From Eonycteris spelaea (lineage: Eukaryota; Chordata; Mammalia; Chiroptera; Pteropodidae): a DNA stretch of 64,000 nucleotides. Shown here piece by piece: positions 45,985-56,689 of the stretch (position 1 is its first letter; each line of letters starts with the position of its first letter). The position numbers were made by a program, and so were the translations under genes. Where the stretch lies: assembly GCA_003508835.1 (NCBI GenBank), contig PUFA01000105.1:1302001-1366000 (forward strand). The letters are read 5' to 3'. Below the pieces are notes generated by a model. The model searched no databases, was not told where the DNA came from, and was given only the letters and a program-made list of their open reading frames with translations.

Positions 45985-46405
45985 TATTTCCTATTGCCCT
46001 GTAACAATTCAATGACTAAAAAAACATTTATTTTGTGGTGGTTCTGGAAGTCGAAATCTGAAGTAGTTTTATGAGATGAAAATTAAGGGCTATGTTCTAT
46101 TGGGAGGCTCTAGGGGAGAATCCAGTCCTGCCTTCTCCAGCTTCTAGAGGCTGCCTGGATTCCTTGATTCCTGGCCCCATTGCTTGGACTTCCATGTGCA
46201 TAGCCACGTCTTTCACTCTGACACTCCTGCCTCCCTCTTAGAAAGACTCTTATATTACATTGGTCCCGTCTGGATAACCCAGGACAGTCTTCCCATCACA
46301 AAATACTTAATCACTTCTGCAAAATCCAGTTTCCATTATAAGGTCACATGTTCCAGTGTTTAGAATGTGGATATGATTGGGGGGCCATTATTTTTCCTAC
46401 CACAA
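45985..46405 (-). mobile_element. MLT1-like MaLR LTR, antisense
   Basis: The plus strand reads 'attgccctgtaacaattc', 'ggttctggaagtcgaaatctg', 'cttctccagcttctagaggctgcc', 'cttatattacattggtcccg', and ends 'ggggggccattatttttcctacca'. The last is a diagnostic reverse-complement MLT1 start. Confidence 0.85.
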
Positions 46406-46449
46406 AAGACCGAAACAAAAATTTTGATGGAATGATGATTCTTAGTCTC

Positions 46450-47357
46450 CGTGCTAGGCCAAATGCTGGTCCCCAGAAAGGTAAATCCATGTCGTATCCT
46501 GGGAAACTGGGATGTTACTTTATTTGGAAGGAAAGAGCTTTGCAGAGGTTAAGACAAGGATCTTGAGAAAAGAGATCATTCTGGATTATCTGAATTGTGC
46601 CTGAATCCAGCAGTATGTGTACTTACTTATAAGAGGCACACAGACAAGAGACCCAAAGACAGAAGAGGGGAAAAAGTGAAGATGAAGAAGAAAAAATATG
46701 GGATTGGAGTGAAGTGACTACAAACCCAGGAATGCCAAGAATTGCAAGCAGCCACCTGAAGATAGGAGAGAGGCATGGGAGAGATTTCCCCCAGAGCCTG
46801 TGCTAGCACCTCGATTCCCAACCCCTGCTCCCCAGAACTATGAAAGAACACATTTCTGTTGTTGTAACACACCAAGTTTGTGATCATCCGTTGTTACATG
46901 TTCGAGGAGGTTATTGAGAGGATGTGACCACCAGTCGGACTCACAAGAGGGACCCGGGCAATCAGAGGCTCCTTCTCCTCTCCTCTGTCCTTGGAATGTA
47001 CATTCTGGCTACTATGCCCATGCCAGCAGCCATTTCAAGGACATGGCCTTAAGACAGTGATGTGGTGTTGAGACCATCTAAGTGACTGAGCTTGGTTAAG
47101 GCCTCTATATAAACATTAAAGAAACCTGTGGGGATTGTGTAAATCTACTTATCTTGTGGCCACTCAACACAAGCCTTGTATATAAGTTCCCTTGCTTATT
47201 ATGCCTTCTACCTACTAATCTGGAGTGGTCTCTTTTTTTTTTTTTTTTTTTTTTTGGTCTTTTTTTGCTATCATCATCCTGGGGTCAGTTTCGCATATCA
47301 CTGGGGAGCTCACAAGGTGGTGAATCAACATTATGGCAGCCATAGGAGAGTAATGTA
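46450..47357 (+). mobile_element. MLT1-like MaLR LTR, split by a younger solo LTR
   Basis: The first part (46450-46898) has 'gtgctaggccaaatgctgg', 'tttgcagaggttaagacaagg', 'gatcattctggattatc' and 'cttataagaggcacacagac'. It ends in 'gttgttgtaacacaccaagtttgtg'. The second part (47331-47357) gives the missing terminus 'ttatggcagccataggagag'. A 432-bp LTR lies between them. Minus-strand frames here are shadows. Confidence 0.85.
46899..47330 (+). mobile_element. Solo LTR (432 bp) nested in MLT1
   Basis: The element starts TGTTCGAGG and ends GAATCAACA, giving TGTT...AACA inverted termini. The flanking 5-mers are TTACA (46894-46898) and TTATG (47331-47335). These are the two CpG-decay products of one original TTACG, so a 5-bp duplication fits. 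The plus-strand TATA-like 'ctctatataaac' (47103-47114) and the downstream T-rich tract (47233-47255) support plus orientation. No retroviral interior is present. Confidence 0.75.
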
Positions 47358-48065
47358 GTCTCTGAATATAAAAATTGTTCAAAGACATACTTTGAATACT
47401 AGGAGTTTTTCAAAAGATTAAAAAAATTAGTAATTTCATGGACTGTAAATTTATAATCTTAAAGGCATTCATTTGTTAAGACTTGTTTCTAAAAGACTAT
47501 GTAGAAATAACCATAACTGGAGATAAACCCAAAGGGGATTTTTCATTAGCGATAATTGAAAGATAAATACTTGATCTCTGTGTGAAATGTTGTTTTTATA
47601 GTTGAATAAAATTTATAGCATTAGAAAAGGTTTACTGTAGTTCTATTGTTAAATTAAGCAAAGTAAATTTATAAATCTCTTGAATTCATATTGGTTGAGC
47701 AAAAATAATTTGTGAGAAAAGAAATACATTGGATATGACATGATTACTCTGGGTTTGAAATAGAAAACTTGAATAAATTTGAAATACAATGAATCTTTAA
47801 AAGGATACTTGATAACAAGAATGTGTGAATTTTTTATTGGTATCATTAATTTTTATTTTTGACAGATTTTTTTGGATTGATGCTAGATAGAAAAATGAAA
47901 TTCAAATATTAAAATCTGGGCCTCATTATAATTTTCCAAGGGGACAAGATATACTTATAGATGTCCTAAATATCATAGGAATACAAATATGCGGAAGGTA
48001 TTTTTTAGTTTTTGAGATTCAAAGTACTTTAACTTTGGTTTTTTAAAAATTATGTTTCTCATTTA
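47358..48065. other. Unique AT-rich stretch
   Basis: No gene or repeat recognised. Confidence 0.5.
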
Positions 48066-48069
48066 AAAA

Positions 48070-48112
48070 AATATATATATATACATATATTTATTTATTT
48101 ATTTATTCATTT
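48070..48112. repeat. (AT)n/(TTTA)n simple repeat
   Basis: An AT dinucleotide run merges into about five TTTA units. Confidence 0.85.
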
Positions 48113-49698
48113 AGACCCAAGCTTGAATAATGTCTAAATTACTTTCAACTCAGAATAGTCCTATGGTATAAATGACTGTCAGAACCATAAATGCAGCGTT
48201 GAAAGCGGTTATCAGTGAATGTGATAGAACTGTTATCAGAACCACTCCTGGTTTATGTGCCACAGTTTAGCACATGTTTTTATCTGGTTTGGTGCATTTG
48301 TTTTTATTTATTTTTAATAATTTAGTTTTTAATGTGCTAGGGAGAAACAAAACAAAACTGTAGCCATAAACACAATAAATGGCTCTGTCGCCCACCATGA
48401 GATCTTGTGGAAGTCTCAATTGTGTGTGTGTGTGTGTGTGTGCGTGCGTGCGCGTGTGCGCATGTGTAGCTGATTTAGCAACATTAGGAAAATATTCTGA
48501 ACTTTAGAATTATTTGAATAATATTAATTGAGAATATATGTTTTATTTGGGCTTTGTCGATGTTTTGTCACCATTAGTTCCAGAGCTTTCTTCTGTGCAT
48601 GGCCATCAATGTGTTTCCTTAATGACCATTGATATGAGTGACATATATAACTTAATTATTAGTAATGTGTCCATGTGGAATTAAAACATCTTTTAAGTAA
48701 AGATCAAACTGTATTATCTTTAAAGCCTATTGGAATCTAACATTTTCTAATGACGCGTTTGTAACAGTATTCTATAATTCAATCATTTTCTTCTAAATCT
48801 TCTATTTTTATTGACTACAAGACAACACTGATTTTATGTAGCTTTTCAGTAGAGGAATAAATTTTTTGGATTAATGTGCTTTTTCCAGTTGCTGACATTT
48901 TTTAAATATATAAGATTATTGATCTTACAGTTTAATGTGATGTTTGGGTACAAATTTCTGGTGGAAAGATGTTTAGTTTAAACATGAAAACATTTAAATT
49001 AAACGTATCCTTTTATTTAAAATTTCACAAAAGTCACATTGTTTAAAATATTAATAATGAATGTGAGCTATCAGAAATTTATATTATTATATCTAATGGT
49101 TTGACAACTTTATTTTCTCTGTATTCACTCTTCCTCTTTTTCCCTCATATTCTGTATATTGTTTAGTTATATATTATATGCATTTTTCAGTAAAGAAAAA
49201 CAAGTCCCCAAAATTTGATGTCTAAATTTGATGCTTAAATTTAAATAAATTTCATTTTGACATATCTAGTAAAGTAAAAGTCTAAAGAAACAGGAGGAAA
49301 GGGGTAATTAATTGATTTTGTAAGTTTCTTTAGAAAGTGGGAGGGGTCCATTGTTCAGAGCATTGGGGAGGAATTAAATCTCAAATGAGACTACTGTGAC
49401 AGGTATGTGGTAATTTATTTTGATAATTTCATTTTATCTCAGCTATAATGGGAACTTGAAGTTTGAAGGAATTTAAGGCAAATTTGAATTTCTTATTTAA
49501 GGCATTGCTATTTATCATCACACTCTTTTGGTACACTTCTATTAAGTGAATAATTGGTCACCAACTTAAGATATTCCCCAACACTGTTTTCTTGCCTTTT
49601 AGGTGGCTTACTTGATTTATTTTTCCTATTATAAAAAAGCAGACTTAGAAGTAACACAAAGTACAGGGAAGATCAGTTTGACTCAATTAAGTGCGTGT

Positions 49699-49700
<2 letters not shown>
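48113..49700. other. Unique AT-rich stretch with one TG tract
   Basis: No gene or transposon recognised apart from the simple repeat at 48419-48467. Confidence 0.5.
48419..48467. repeat. (TG)n tract grading into TGCG/CGCG
   Basis: About eleven TG units followed by 'gcgtgcgtgcgcgtgtgcgcatgtg'. The alternation is kept throughout, so the whole 49 bp is Z-DNA-prone. Confidence 0.9.
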
Positions 49701-49754
<54 letters not shown>

Positions 49755-49774
49755 AAGAGAGAGAGAGAGAGAGA
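49701..49774. repeat. Compound (TG)n(GA)n microsatellite
   Basis: About 44 bp of TG is followed directly by about 30 bp of GA with one AAA interruption. The GA half is a polypurine tract. Confidence 0.95.
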
Positions 49775-51754
49775 TCTATAAGTTAGGACAACAAACAAAA
49801 ATAATAGTATGTTAACATAAATCTATTAACATAAAAAAATGCTAGTACTTGATTCCAGATCAAATCTTAATACCACCTTTCAAGATTACATTATTGGAAA
49901 CCTTTATATCATACTTCCTTTTAAGCTATATCTTTTTCCTAGGACATAAGTAATAAATCTCTTTAACCACTTGACCATTCTGTACATAGTTCATAGGTTT
50001 CTAAATTATCAGTGGGGAACTTCCTAGGTGCCTTTTGCAGGGCAAGAGGGGAGCTGTCAAAAAGGGGAGAGGGAGGTATATGGGCTCAGACACATGCATG
50101 ACAAGGTGGATCTCCCACCCCCAGCTGCTCACCACCAAAAACAGCGCTAAACTGTAAGGAGGGGCTGAGAGTTTGGTGTGAAAGAGCAAATAGAGGCTGA
50201 GACTGAACGTTAGAATATAATTCAAATGCTTGGAACAGGAAGAAGCAAACAGATTTTGTCCATGTTATGCGGCTTTTTATTATAAATCACGTGCTAATTA
50301 GAACTTGGTTGTAAGGATGAGGGATAGGCAGGCACAGATAGAGTAGGTGTGATGTAGGGGGCTTAAAAAGGAGATTGTCAGCTTCTTGAAGGACGTGTTT
50401 TGAGTACTGTAATAGTTGGAAACTCAAAGACATGTGAAACTTGCCAGCATGCCAGCAATAAAGTTTCTTTACAGGCCTCCAGTCAGACAGGATTGACTGA
50501 CTTTGACTTAAGTGCCAATCATTGTGCTTGAAATGGGCTTGGAAGATTGAAGGTCTGGCGAAAACTGTAGCCTGTGGTTATCTAATAAATGTTTATCTTT
50601 TTGTTTGTTTGTTTTTTTTTTTCCAATCAATCTATGGATAAATTCCCCTGCATATCTCTTCACTGTATTTCATCCTTCAAATGACAACTATAAGAAATGA
50701 AGAAAGAATGACTGATATGTATGAATATTATGTCAGTGGTGTGTTTTATCTCTCTGAGTCACAGAAAACTTTACCAGTACAGTACAACGATGCATTCACC
50801 CTACACTGTAGTTTAGAGTGTTCCCTGAGGTATTGTGTCCCGAAGGAAGCAATAGTGGCTTTCTCAGTCTACACAGAGGAGAAAGGTAATGAATGAATGA
50901 CTCTATAAATTTTTGTTAATAGGCAGTCTATTAGCAAAACAAATGTTCTCTTGAAAATTATTAACTGGGAGCTCAGACTAAGTTTTCCGTGGTCGAGTTC
51001 ACAGAGTTCCTTTTGTTTTTGTTGTAGTTATTTGTGCTGCTTATGTACGTGTGTAAGTGATTTTTCACATTTTGTTCATACTATTTATTATAGTAGACAT
51101 AATATTTTTGTTAAGGATATTATGGGTTAATATGATAAAATTGCATATATTAACATTCATAGGACATGACTTGTTTTTGACCTCAATTTCTGGGAAATTT
51201 CAAAGCAACAGGATAACTATTACAAATCGTTCTTGTGGCTCTCAAATCAAAATGAAATGGTCCTTTTGGAATAGCAAACTATCACTGCTATGTCTCTACT
51301 TTCTAAGGATGAGAAAATATGGAGCTAGTAGATGAACATGAATCCTAGTGATAACATTTAGCCAAGACTAGAAGTAAACAGTATAAAATTGTGTTAGGCA
51401 ATCACGTAATACAAGGAATCCTGTCAGATAAAATTTGGCCTTCCGCTACCTTTCAATATTCTCTTATCTCTCACTGTTGCTTCTTATCCCTTGATTTAGC
51501 TCTAAGGTAGGAAAATTTATCTCAAATTCACTTTTCTTAGTTGAAACCTGAGAAGAAATCTCTATGAGGCACTAATAGATTCTGGCCTCTCTTACTTAAC
51601 AGTATAACACAGAACTCAGGGGGAGATACAGTAGGACTGCTGACAGATAGAGGGATGAGAATGGCTAAAAGAGAAACTTTTACAAGGAAGTAATTACTAT
51701 TATCTATCCTGTGATCTGACAGGAGAACTATAAGCTGTTTATATATATATTTTT
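49775..51754. other. Unique stretch with a possible conserved block
   Basis: 50000-50560 is GC-richer and non-repetitive. The rest is AT-rich. The 71-codon plus-strand frame at 50681-50896 ends near a GT donor-like 'aaaggtaatg', but its 3' part overlaps an L2-tail-like GAATGAATGA, so I do not call it. Confidence 0.4.
50221..50310. promoter_or_regulatory. Candidate regulatory core: E-box abutting a homeodomain palindrome
   Basis: CACGTG (50288-50293) is immediately followed by CTAATTAG (50294-50301) and preceded by the A/T-rich 'tttttattataaat', a CDX/HOX-like site. The CpG of CACGTG survives in a CpG-poor region. This is a motif match only. Confidence 0.25.
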
Positions 51755-51768
51755 AAAAAGCTTCTTTT

Positions 51769-51795
51769 AGTCCAGAGTGCTTACCATTACACCAT
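51769..51795 (-). pseudogene. tRNA-Gln 5'-half pseudogene
   Basis: Read on the minus strand from 51795 to 51769, the 27 bases match eukaryotic tRNA-Gln (CTG/TTG isoacceptors) with one mismatch as I recall it. The match runs from about position 6 to the base before the anticodon, through the full A box (TGGTGTAATGG). It stops exactly at the anticodon. There is no 3' half, B box or terminator, so it cannot be a functional tRNA gene. It lies at the 5' boundary of an L1-type insertion. Confidence 0.6.
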
Positions 51796-51945
51796 AGCTA
51801 TATGTGTGTGTGTGTGTGTACACACACACACACACACACATATGCCTTCCTGTTGAACTGTACACCTGAAACTTACTGGATTTCATTAACCAATGTCACC
51901 ATAATAAAATTAATTAATAAATTAATAAAAAAATATAGAAAATTT
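51770..51945 (+). mobile_element. L1 3'-end retro-insertion with chimeric 5' end
   Basis: Flanking direct repeats are AAAAAGCTTCTTTTA (51755-51769) and an aaaaaGGCTTCTTTA-type copy ending at 51962. The left copy begins right after TTTT, the expected L1 endonuclease site read on the other strand. Inside, in order: an antisense tRNA-Gln half, a TG/AC tract (51802-51840), and a sense L1 3' UTR ('gtacacctgaaacttactgg', 'accaatgtcaccataataaa'). An A-rich tail follows. Confidence 0.7.
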
Positions 51946-51962
51946 AAAAAAAGGCTTCTTTA

Positions 51963-52760
51963 ACCTGGAAAAGTCTCGTGCACAAAATGTTGCTATTTCA
52001 AAGTCTCTTTTGGTATTCACACATTTATATGAATTGCATATTTAAATACATTCTTAGATGTGGATATGGGTATGTTTTGTTCATTATTAACTTTAATTAA
52101 AATTTAAGAAAACAGCTCTGATTGTTGAACTACTCAGATTTTGGACTTGCAGAATGACTAAACGTACCAAATGGTGAGGAGTACTGTTAATCCTGTGGCT
52201 ATTTTGAAAAAATTGAGATTTTTTAGAGACATATATTTTTTGGTGACGTAATCTTTATATAAACTAAGAAATGCTGATATTAATTCAAATGGTAATATCG
52301 AGGATAATAATTCTTGACTTTGCAGGGCATGAATTATAAAAATAACAGATGACTGATATGTATGAATAATTATTTTCTGACATTAAAATTGAAAAAAATA
52401 TGAATGCATCTATAACCGCTGCAGATAATTTTCCTTGTTATATCACAGGGTCACATCCGTTAACATGTTTAGCTAGTACTAAGTTTAGTCACAAGTCCTA
52501 AACCCCAGGGGAAAAATTAAAAAAAAAAAAAACATCTTCTACATTATTTGTCAACTAAATATGCTAGCAGAAATTGCTAAGTACAATACTAAGTACAGAC
52601 ATCCAGAGTGATTTCATTATTTGTTTTTAAAAATCATTTTAACAATTAGTACCAGATTGTCCATTATTAGTACTTTGATAGTAGAGTATCGGTGTGGTTC
52701 TTTCTGTTTTCACAAATGGTATTTGGACATAGGTTATTATTAATAATAACTATAATATTT
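51963..52760. other. Unique AT-rich stretch
   Basis: No gene or repeat recognised. Confidence 0.5.
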
Positions 52761-52764
52761 AAAA

Positions 52765-53262
52765 TTTGTGTATCTTTACTAGGTTTCCGATACTGTGATA
52801 TGCTCTTTATAGACATTAGCCCATTTGATCCCCACACCAAACCTCTAGTATAGAATACTGTTATCGTTACTGTTGGGGAGCAATCAATTCTAAGACCCAC
52901 GTAGCCAATTGAGATGAATTATGAGCCCTTATTAGCTGGCTGGCAACTGACTCTCTCCACCATGCAGGGTCAGAGAATCAGCCCCAAGCCCCAAAAGAGA
53001 CAGCTTATAAAGCCTAGAACTACACCCTGGTTAACATCAAACAAGCAAGCATATTAACCACCCTAGTTAACATCACACAAGTAATCAGATTACAGAAGCA
53101 GAAGTTGGCTCACTTGAAGATTTTCCACCCTTAACAGTTACCATGTTATACTTAAGAAAAGTGAGACACAGTGGTAACTCCAAAAGTCACCTGCAGCTAG
53201 AAAGGGATAGTGTGAGCATCTAAACAAAGGCAGCGTGGCTCTGGAGTCAGCCTCATCAATCT
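52765..53262 (-). repeat. MIR SINE, antisense, split by a solo LTR
   Basis: The first part (52765-52870) has 'tgatatgctctttatagacattagcccatttgatccccac'. The second (53137-53262) has 'acttaagaaaagtgagacacagtggtaactcc', 'aaaagtcacctgcagctag' and 'ggctctggagtcag'. Together they give one reverse-complement MIR interrupted at the 'attttacag' region by the LTR at 52871-53136. Confidence 0.8.
52871..53136 (-). mobile_element. Short solo LTR (266 bp) nested in MIR
   Basis: The element starts TGTTGGGGAG and ends CCCTTAACA, with TGTT...AACA inverted termini. A perfect 5-bp duplication GTTAC flanks it (52866-52870 and 53137-53141). On the minus strand a TATA-like 'ctttataagc' (about 53004-53013) is followed about 95 bp on by 'aataagg', a degenerate poly(A) signal, which favours minus orientation. 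A 36-bp unit is tandemly duplicated inside (53024-53059 and 53060-53095, 28 of 36 bases alike), as in LTR enhancers. Confidence 0.85.
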
Positions 53263-55575
53263 CAACACTATTGTGCCTTTAAAAATTAGGTATAATTTTG
53301 AAACTTGCATTTTAATGTGCAGAGAAATCTATGTGCACGTTTATGACCATAATTAAAAACAAAACCTACAATGTATATAATTTAAGTGCACTTAACGTTA
53401 TTTCTATATAAGTATTTTCATTACCAAGGAATCTTTCTTTTCCTTTTCTTTCTTTCTTTTTTTTTTTTTTTCTGTTGAGAGTTTCGGGCCATTGGTGAGA
53501 AGAAAAAACAATAGTTATAGTAGTGGGGATTATACAGGATCAAAATCCACTTGCCTGCATGGCTCAGCCCGGTAATGAAAAATTTCAAGTATATAAGACA
53601 ATAAGGAATGATAGGTATGCTGGTAAATTACAAACATAGCATTCCCTGTCTATGCTCTTCAGATCAGCTGTTTATACAATATGCACCGAACAAGCCTATG
53701 ACTGATGTCAGACTCAGGCCTTCATTTCTGGTTTCTTAACCTGCAGTCTAACTTTGTAAGTATTTCTGACGATGATTTAAATGACTTCAATAGAAATTGT
53801 TTTGGAGATGACTGGTAGAATATCAATAGGCATTTCCTTTATTTCTCTTTTCAGTGATGTTCAGTAGCCTTTTATTTTCAGACGGTAAAAGTAATTTTTA
53901 AGAAATAAGAGAATGAAAACCTTCCAAAAAATGTTTCTTTCTACAGTCCAAGAATGTTCCATTCTAAATTATATGCTCTAACATGCGTTTCTTAGGAATC
54001 TTTTCACATGCTTTATCTTTTCACCAGAGTTCTCTCTTGTACAGACAGTTACTCTTGGTCCTGTCTTTTTGTGTGAGTCGGTTGGGTCTTGTGCCCCACC
54101 CATCTTGGAACCCGCCTTCCTGCAAAGCCAATACAAACTTCACTTCTATTTAGCCACGGGGTTGCCATTACTAATCATTCTTGTGGCTCTCCATAGTTAA
54201 AATGAAATCTTGCTTTCTTCTCCCCTTCTAGTATCAAATTTCAGTGGACTAGGTTTTGCATATTACCATTATTCGTGCACTTCTCATCTGTCTATTCTAG
54301 AACTGGGGTGAACTTATCTATCCCGTCCTGGCTGCTAGGCATATGGATGAATAAAAAGGGTGAGATTGATGGCAGAGAGAGAACAGTTAGAGCCTGAAAT
54401 AATCTTAGTAAAGGTAAGAAGGGCTGGAATCAGAGAAGATAATAGTAAAGAAGTGATGAAAATCGGGGGGTTGGTATGGATTATATTAAATCTCTTCTCA
54501 TAAGCTGGCTATTGACATTTGAACATTGAGGTAGAATGTAACAGATTACCCCAAGGAAACCAGCATTTTTCTTTCTTAAGTAATGAATACCAAGTTGTCC
54601 CTTTTTTTTTTCCTGATGGGAAAAGCATTTAACATACTTGTAAAACGGCATAATGCCACTTTGATGAAGCTTTTTCAAGAATAACTAGTACATGAGATAT
54701 GCAATTTGTCTATTTAAGATTTAACTAGGATGGCAGCTGGTGCTAGAAGGATTCACTGACGTGAATTTTAAAGTTGAAAATGCTACATAAGCAATCATAA
54801 AATATAGACACAGTGAAAATAAATGAGACAGTCTTTTAAGGTATAAACGATTCACAGGAACATTTCAACTCCAAAACTACAGTCTTTTAAAGAGAGTAAG
54901 ATGAGTATTTCTAGCTATCATTAGAGTGAATTTATTTAATTAAGGGTGAATTTTAGAGATAGGCGTCTTTGAAATCTAATGGAACAGTAACCGAAAGAAA
55001 GAAAAGGAAGGAAATAATAAGTTGGATTTATAAAGTGATTATGGAGATCCTCTGATAAGAAAGCCTTTAAACAAGATGTGTGAGTCTCATTATGTTATGT
55101 AGCTTTAAAATCCCTTTTAGCATCTGGATCTAGCCAGTTTACATTTTGGATTAATTATAATCGTATACACACAAAAAGAAATATCACATTCATCCAGTAC
55201 ATTATTGCTCAGCAAAATTCAGAAGCAGCAAATAGAAGATGATGATGTATGTAGAAAGAACTTTTTGGTCAGGAGATCAGGGTTGAAATACTGGTCTCAC
55301 CAAGAGGAGTCTATGGCTTCTAATTATGGGTCATATTGCCTAGCATGTCAGCATTTTGTGTAAAAAAATAGTAAGAATGAAGTAGGTACTATTTTTTCCT
55401 CATTCTGTCATGCCAGTAAGGTGGAGACTGAGTGAATCTAATATGTGTTTGTGCTAGGTCTGGGTTTCGTTGCTCTTTAGACAGACTTGAATCTCCGCTG
55501 ATTTCAAATGTTTAGAGTGAGACTAGGAATTTTCCTTCTATTGCAGCTCCAGAAATCTAATTATGCTTTAAACTC

Positions 55576-55576
<1 letters not shown>
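53263..55576. other. Unique AT-rich stretch
   Basis: Includes a (CTTT)n/T-rich tract at 53432-53473. No gene or transposon is recognised. The purine-rich part at 54350-54480 might be a repeat but is unassigned. Confidence 0.45.

Positions 55577-55636
<60 letters not shown>
55577..55636. repeat. (TATC)n microsatellite, about 15 perfect units
   Basis: A 60-bp uninterrupted tetranucleotide tract. Its perfection implies recent and ongoing length change. Confidence 0.97.
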
Positions 55637-55639
55637 TTT

Positions 55640-56230
55640 TGAGGAGGGATGCTGAGAATTACCTTTATTCTCCAGGTCTCCCTGGGATTTCCACCTTCTC
55701 AGAGAGCCCTCCCCCAGACTTGAGGTGGTAGCTGCTCTTGATGAAAGCCTTGGGTACCCCCAGTGGGTCCCTGTCCATTTTCCTGCCGCGACCATAGCTT
55801 TTGGCTAGCTCTAGCCCTTCTGTGAGTATTCTATGCCCTCAGGGGTGTTTCTCTCATTTTGGTTGCTCTGATTTAGCCTTTTGCCTCTTCTGCTCTGTGC
55901 ATTTCGGGGTGTTCAGCACTCTAGCCCAACTCCCAGCCTTCTCCTCATTGCCATGTGTACTTAGCAAAAGGGCACAGGAAAAGAATAGGAAGGCAGTGAG
56001 GGTGCACTTTGTGACTGGAGTTTTTCAGGATTCTGTTCCCTTATCCCAGCCCAGAAGTGGCAGTTTAAATTGTTACATATTTTGCAATCCCTTTTTTTTT
56101 TTTTAATTCCAGGTTTTGAATTCACCATGGTTCCAGGGTTCAAGGTAGCCATGGGTCACTTCTGTCCTAGGAGGCAGTTGTCCGGAGCTGGAATTTAGTA
56201 CCTTGTGGTTTCTCTAAATCCTTCAGTTCA
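55640..56230. other. Unclassified GC-richer block
   Basis: Clearly GC-richer than its flanks, with a poly-T (56090-56105). Overlapping chance frames occur on both strands (101 codons plus, 63 minus). It may be part of an old L1 or LTR. I cannot assign it. Confidence 0.35.
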
Positions 56231-56428
56231 TGATGGGCTTAAAAAGCACATATGTTTTTATAGTTTATCTGACCTTTCATTTTTAAAGTGGGAGCAATGG
56301 TCTTTTACTTTCTCTTCATTTTAGCTGGAATTGAATTAGAAGGGACTCTGTGGAGGCACATTTACATTGTTTCTAATTTTTTAGGAATTAAAATTCATAT
56401 CGCAAATAATTTTTATTTATGTCCTTTG

Positions 56429-56464
<36 letters not shown>

Positions 56465-56689
56465 TGTATCTATGTACCTCTTAGGTATATTTATTAGAAT
56501 GGGATTTCTGCATCATAGACTATGAATAGGTAGGTCATACATTTTAATTTTACATATATTTTATACTCATGAGATATTGTTATTGCTTGTACCTTTATGA
56601 TATTTCGATCTAACCACAATTTTGTATTCTTTAATGAACTTGTGTTTTTCTGTTATCCTTGTACCCGAAGAACTGCTTTTAGTAATTCT
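56231..56689. other. AT-rich stretch with TG microsatellite
   Basis: No gene is recognised. It may be more antisense L1-derived DNA, but the match is weak. Confidence 0.35.
56430..56463. repeat. (TG)n microsatellite
   Basis: About 17 uninterrupted TG units. Confidence 0.95.

Noticed and set aside
50681..50896. 71-codon plus-strand frame ending near a GT donor-like site
   Set aside because: Its 3' part resembles an L2 tail with GAATGAATGA, and no acceptor is evident.
51769..51795. Functional tRNA-Gln gene
   Set aside because: Only the 5' half with the A box is present. The anticodon, B box, 3' half and terminator are missing.
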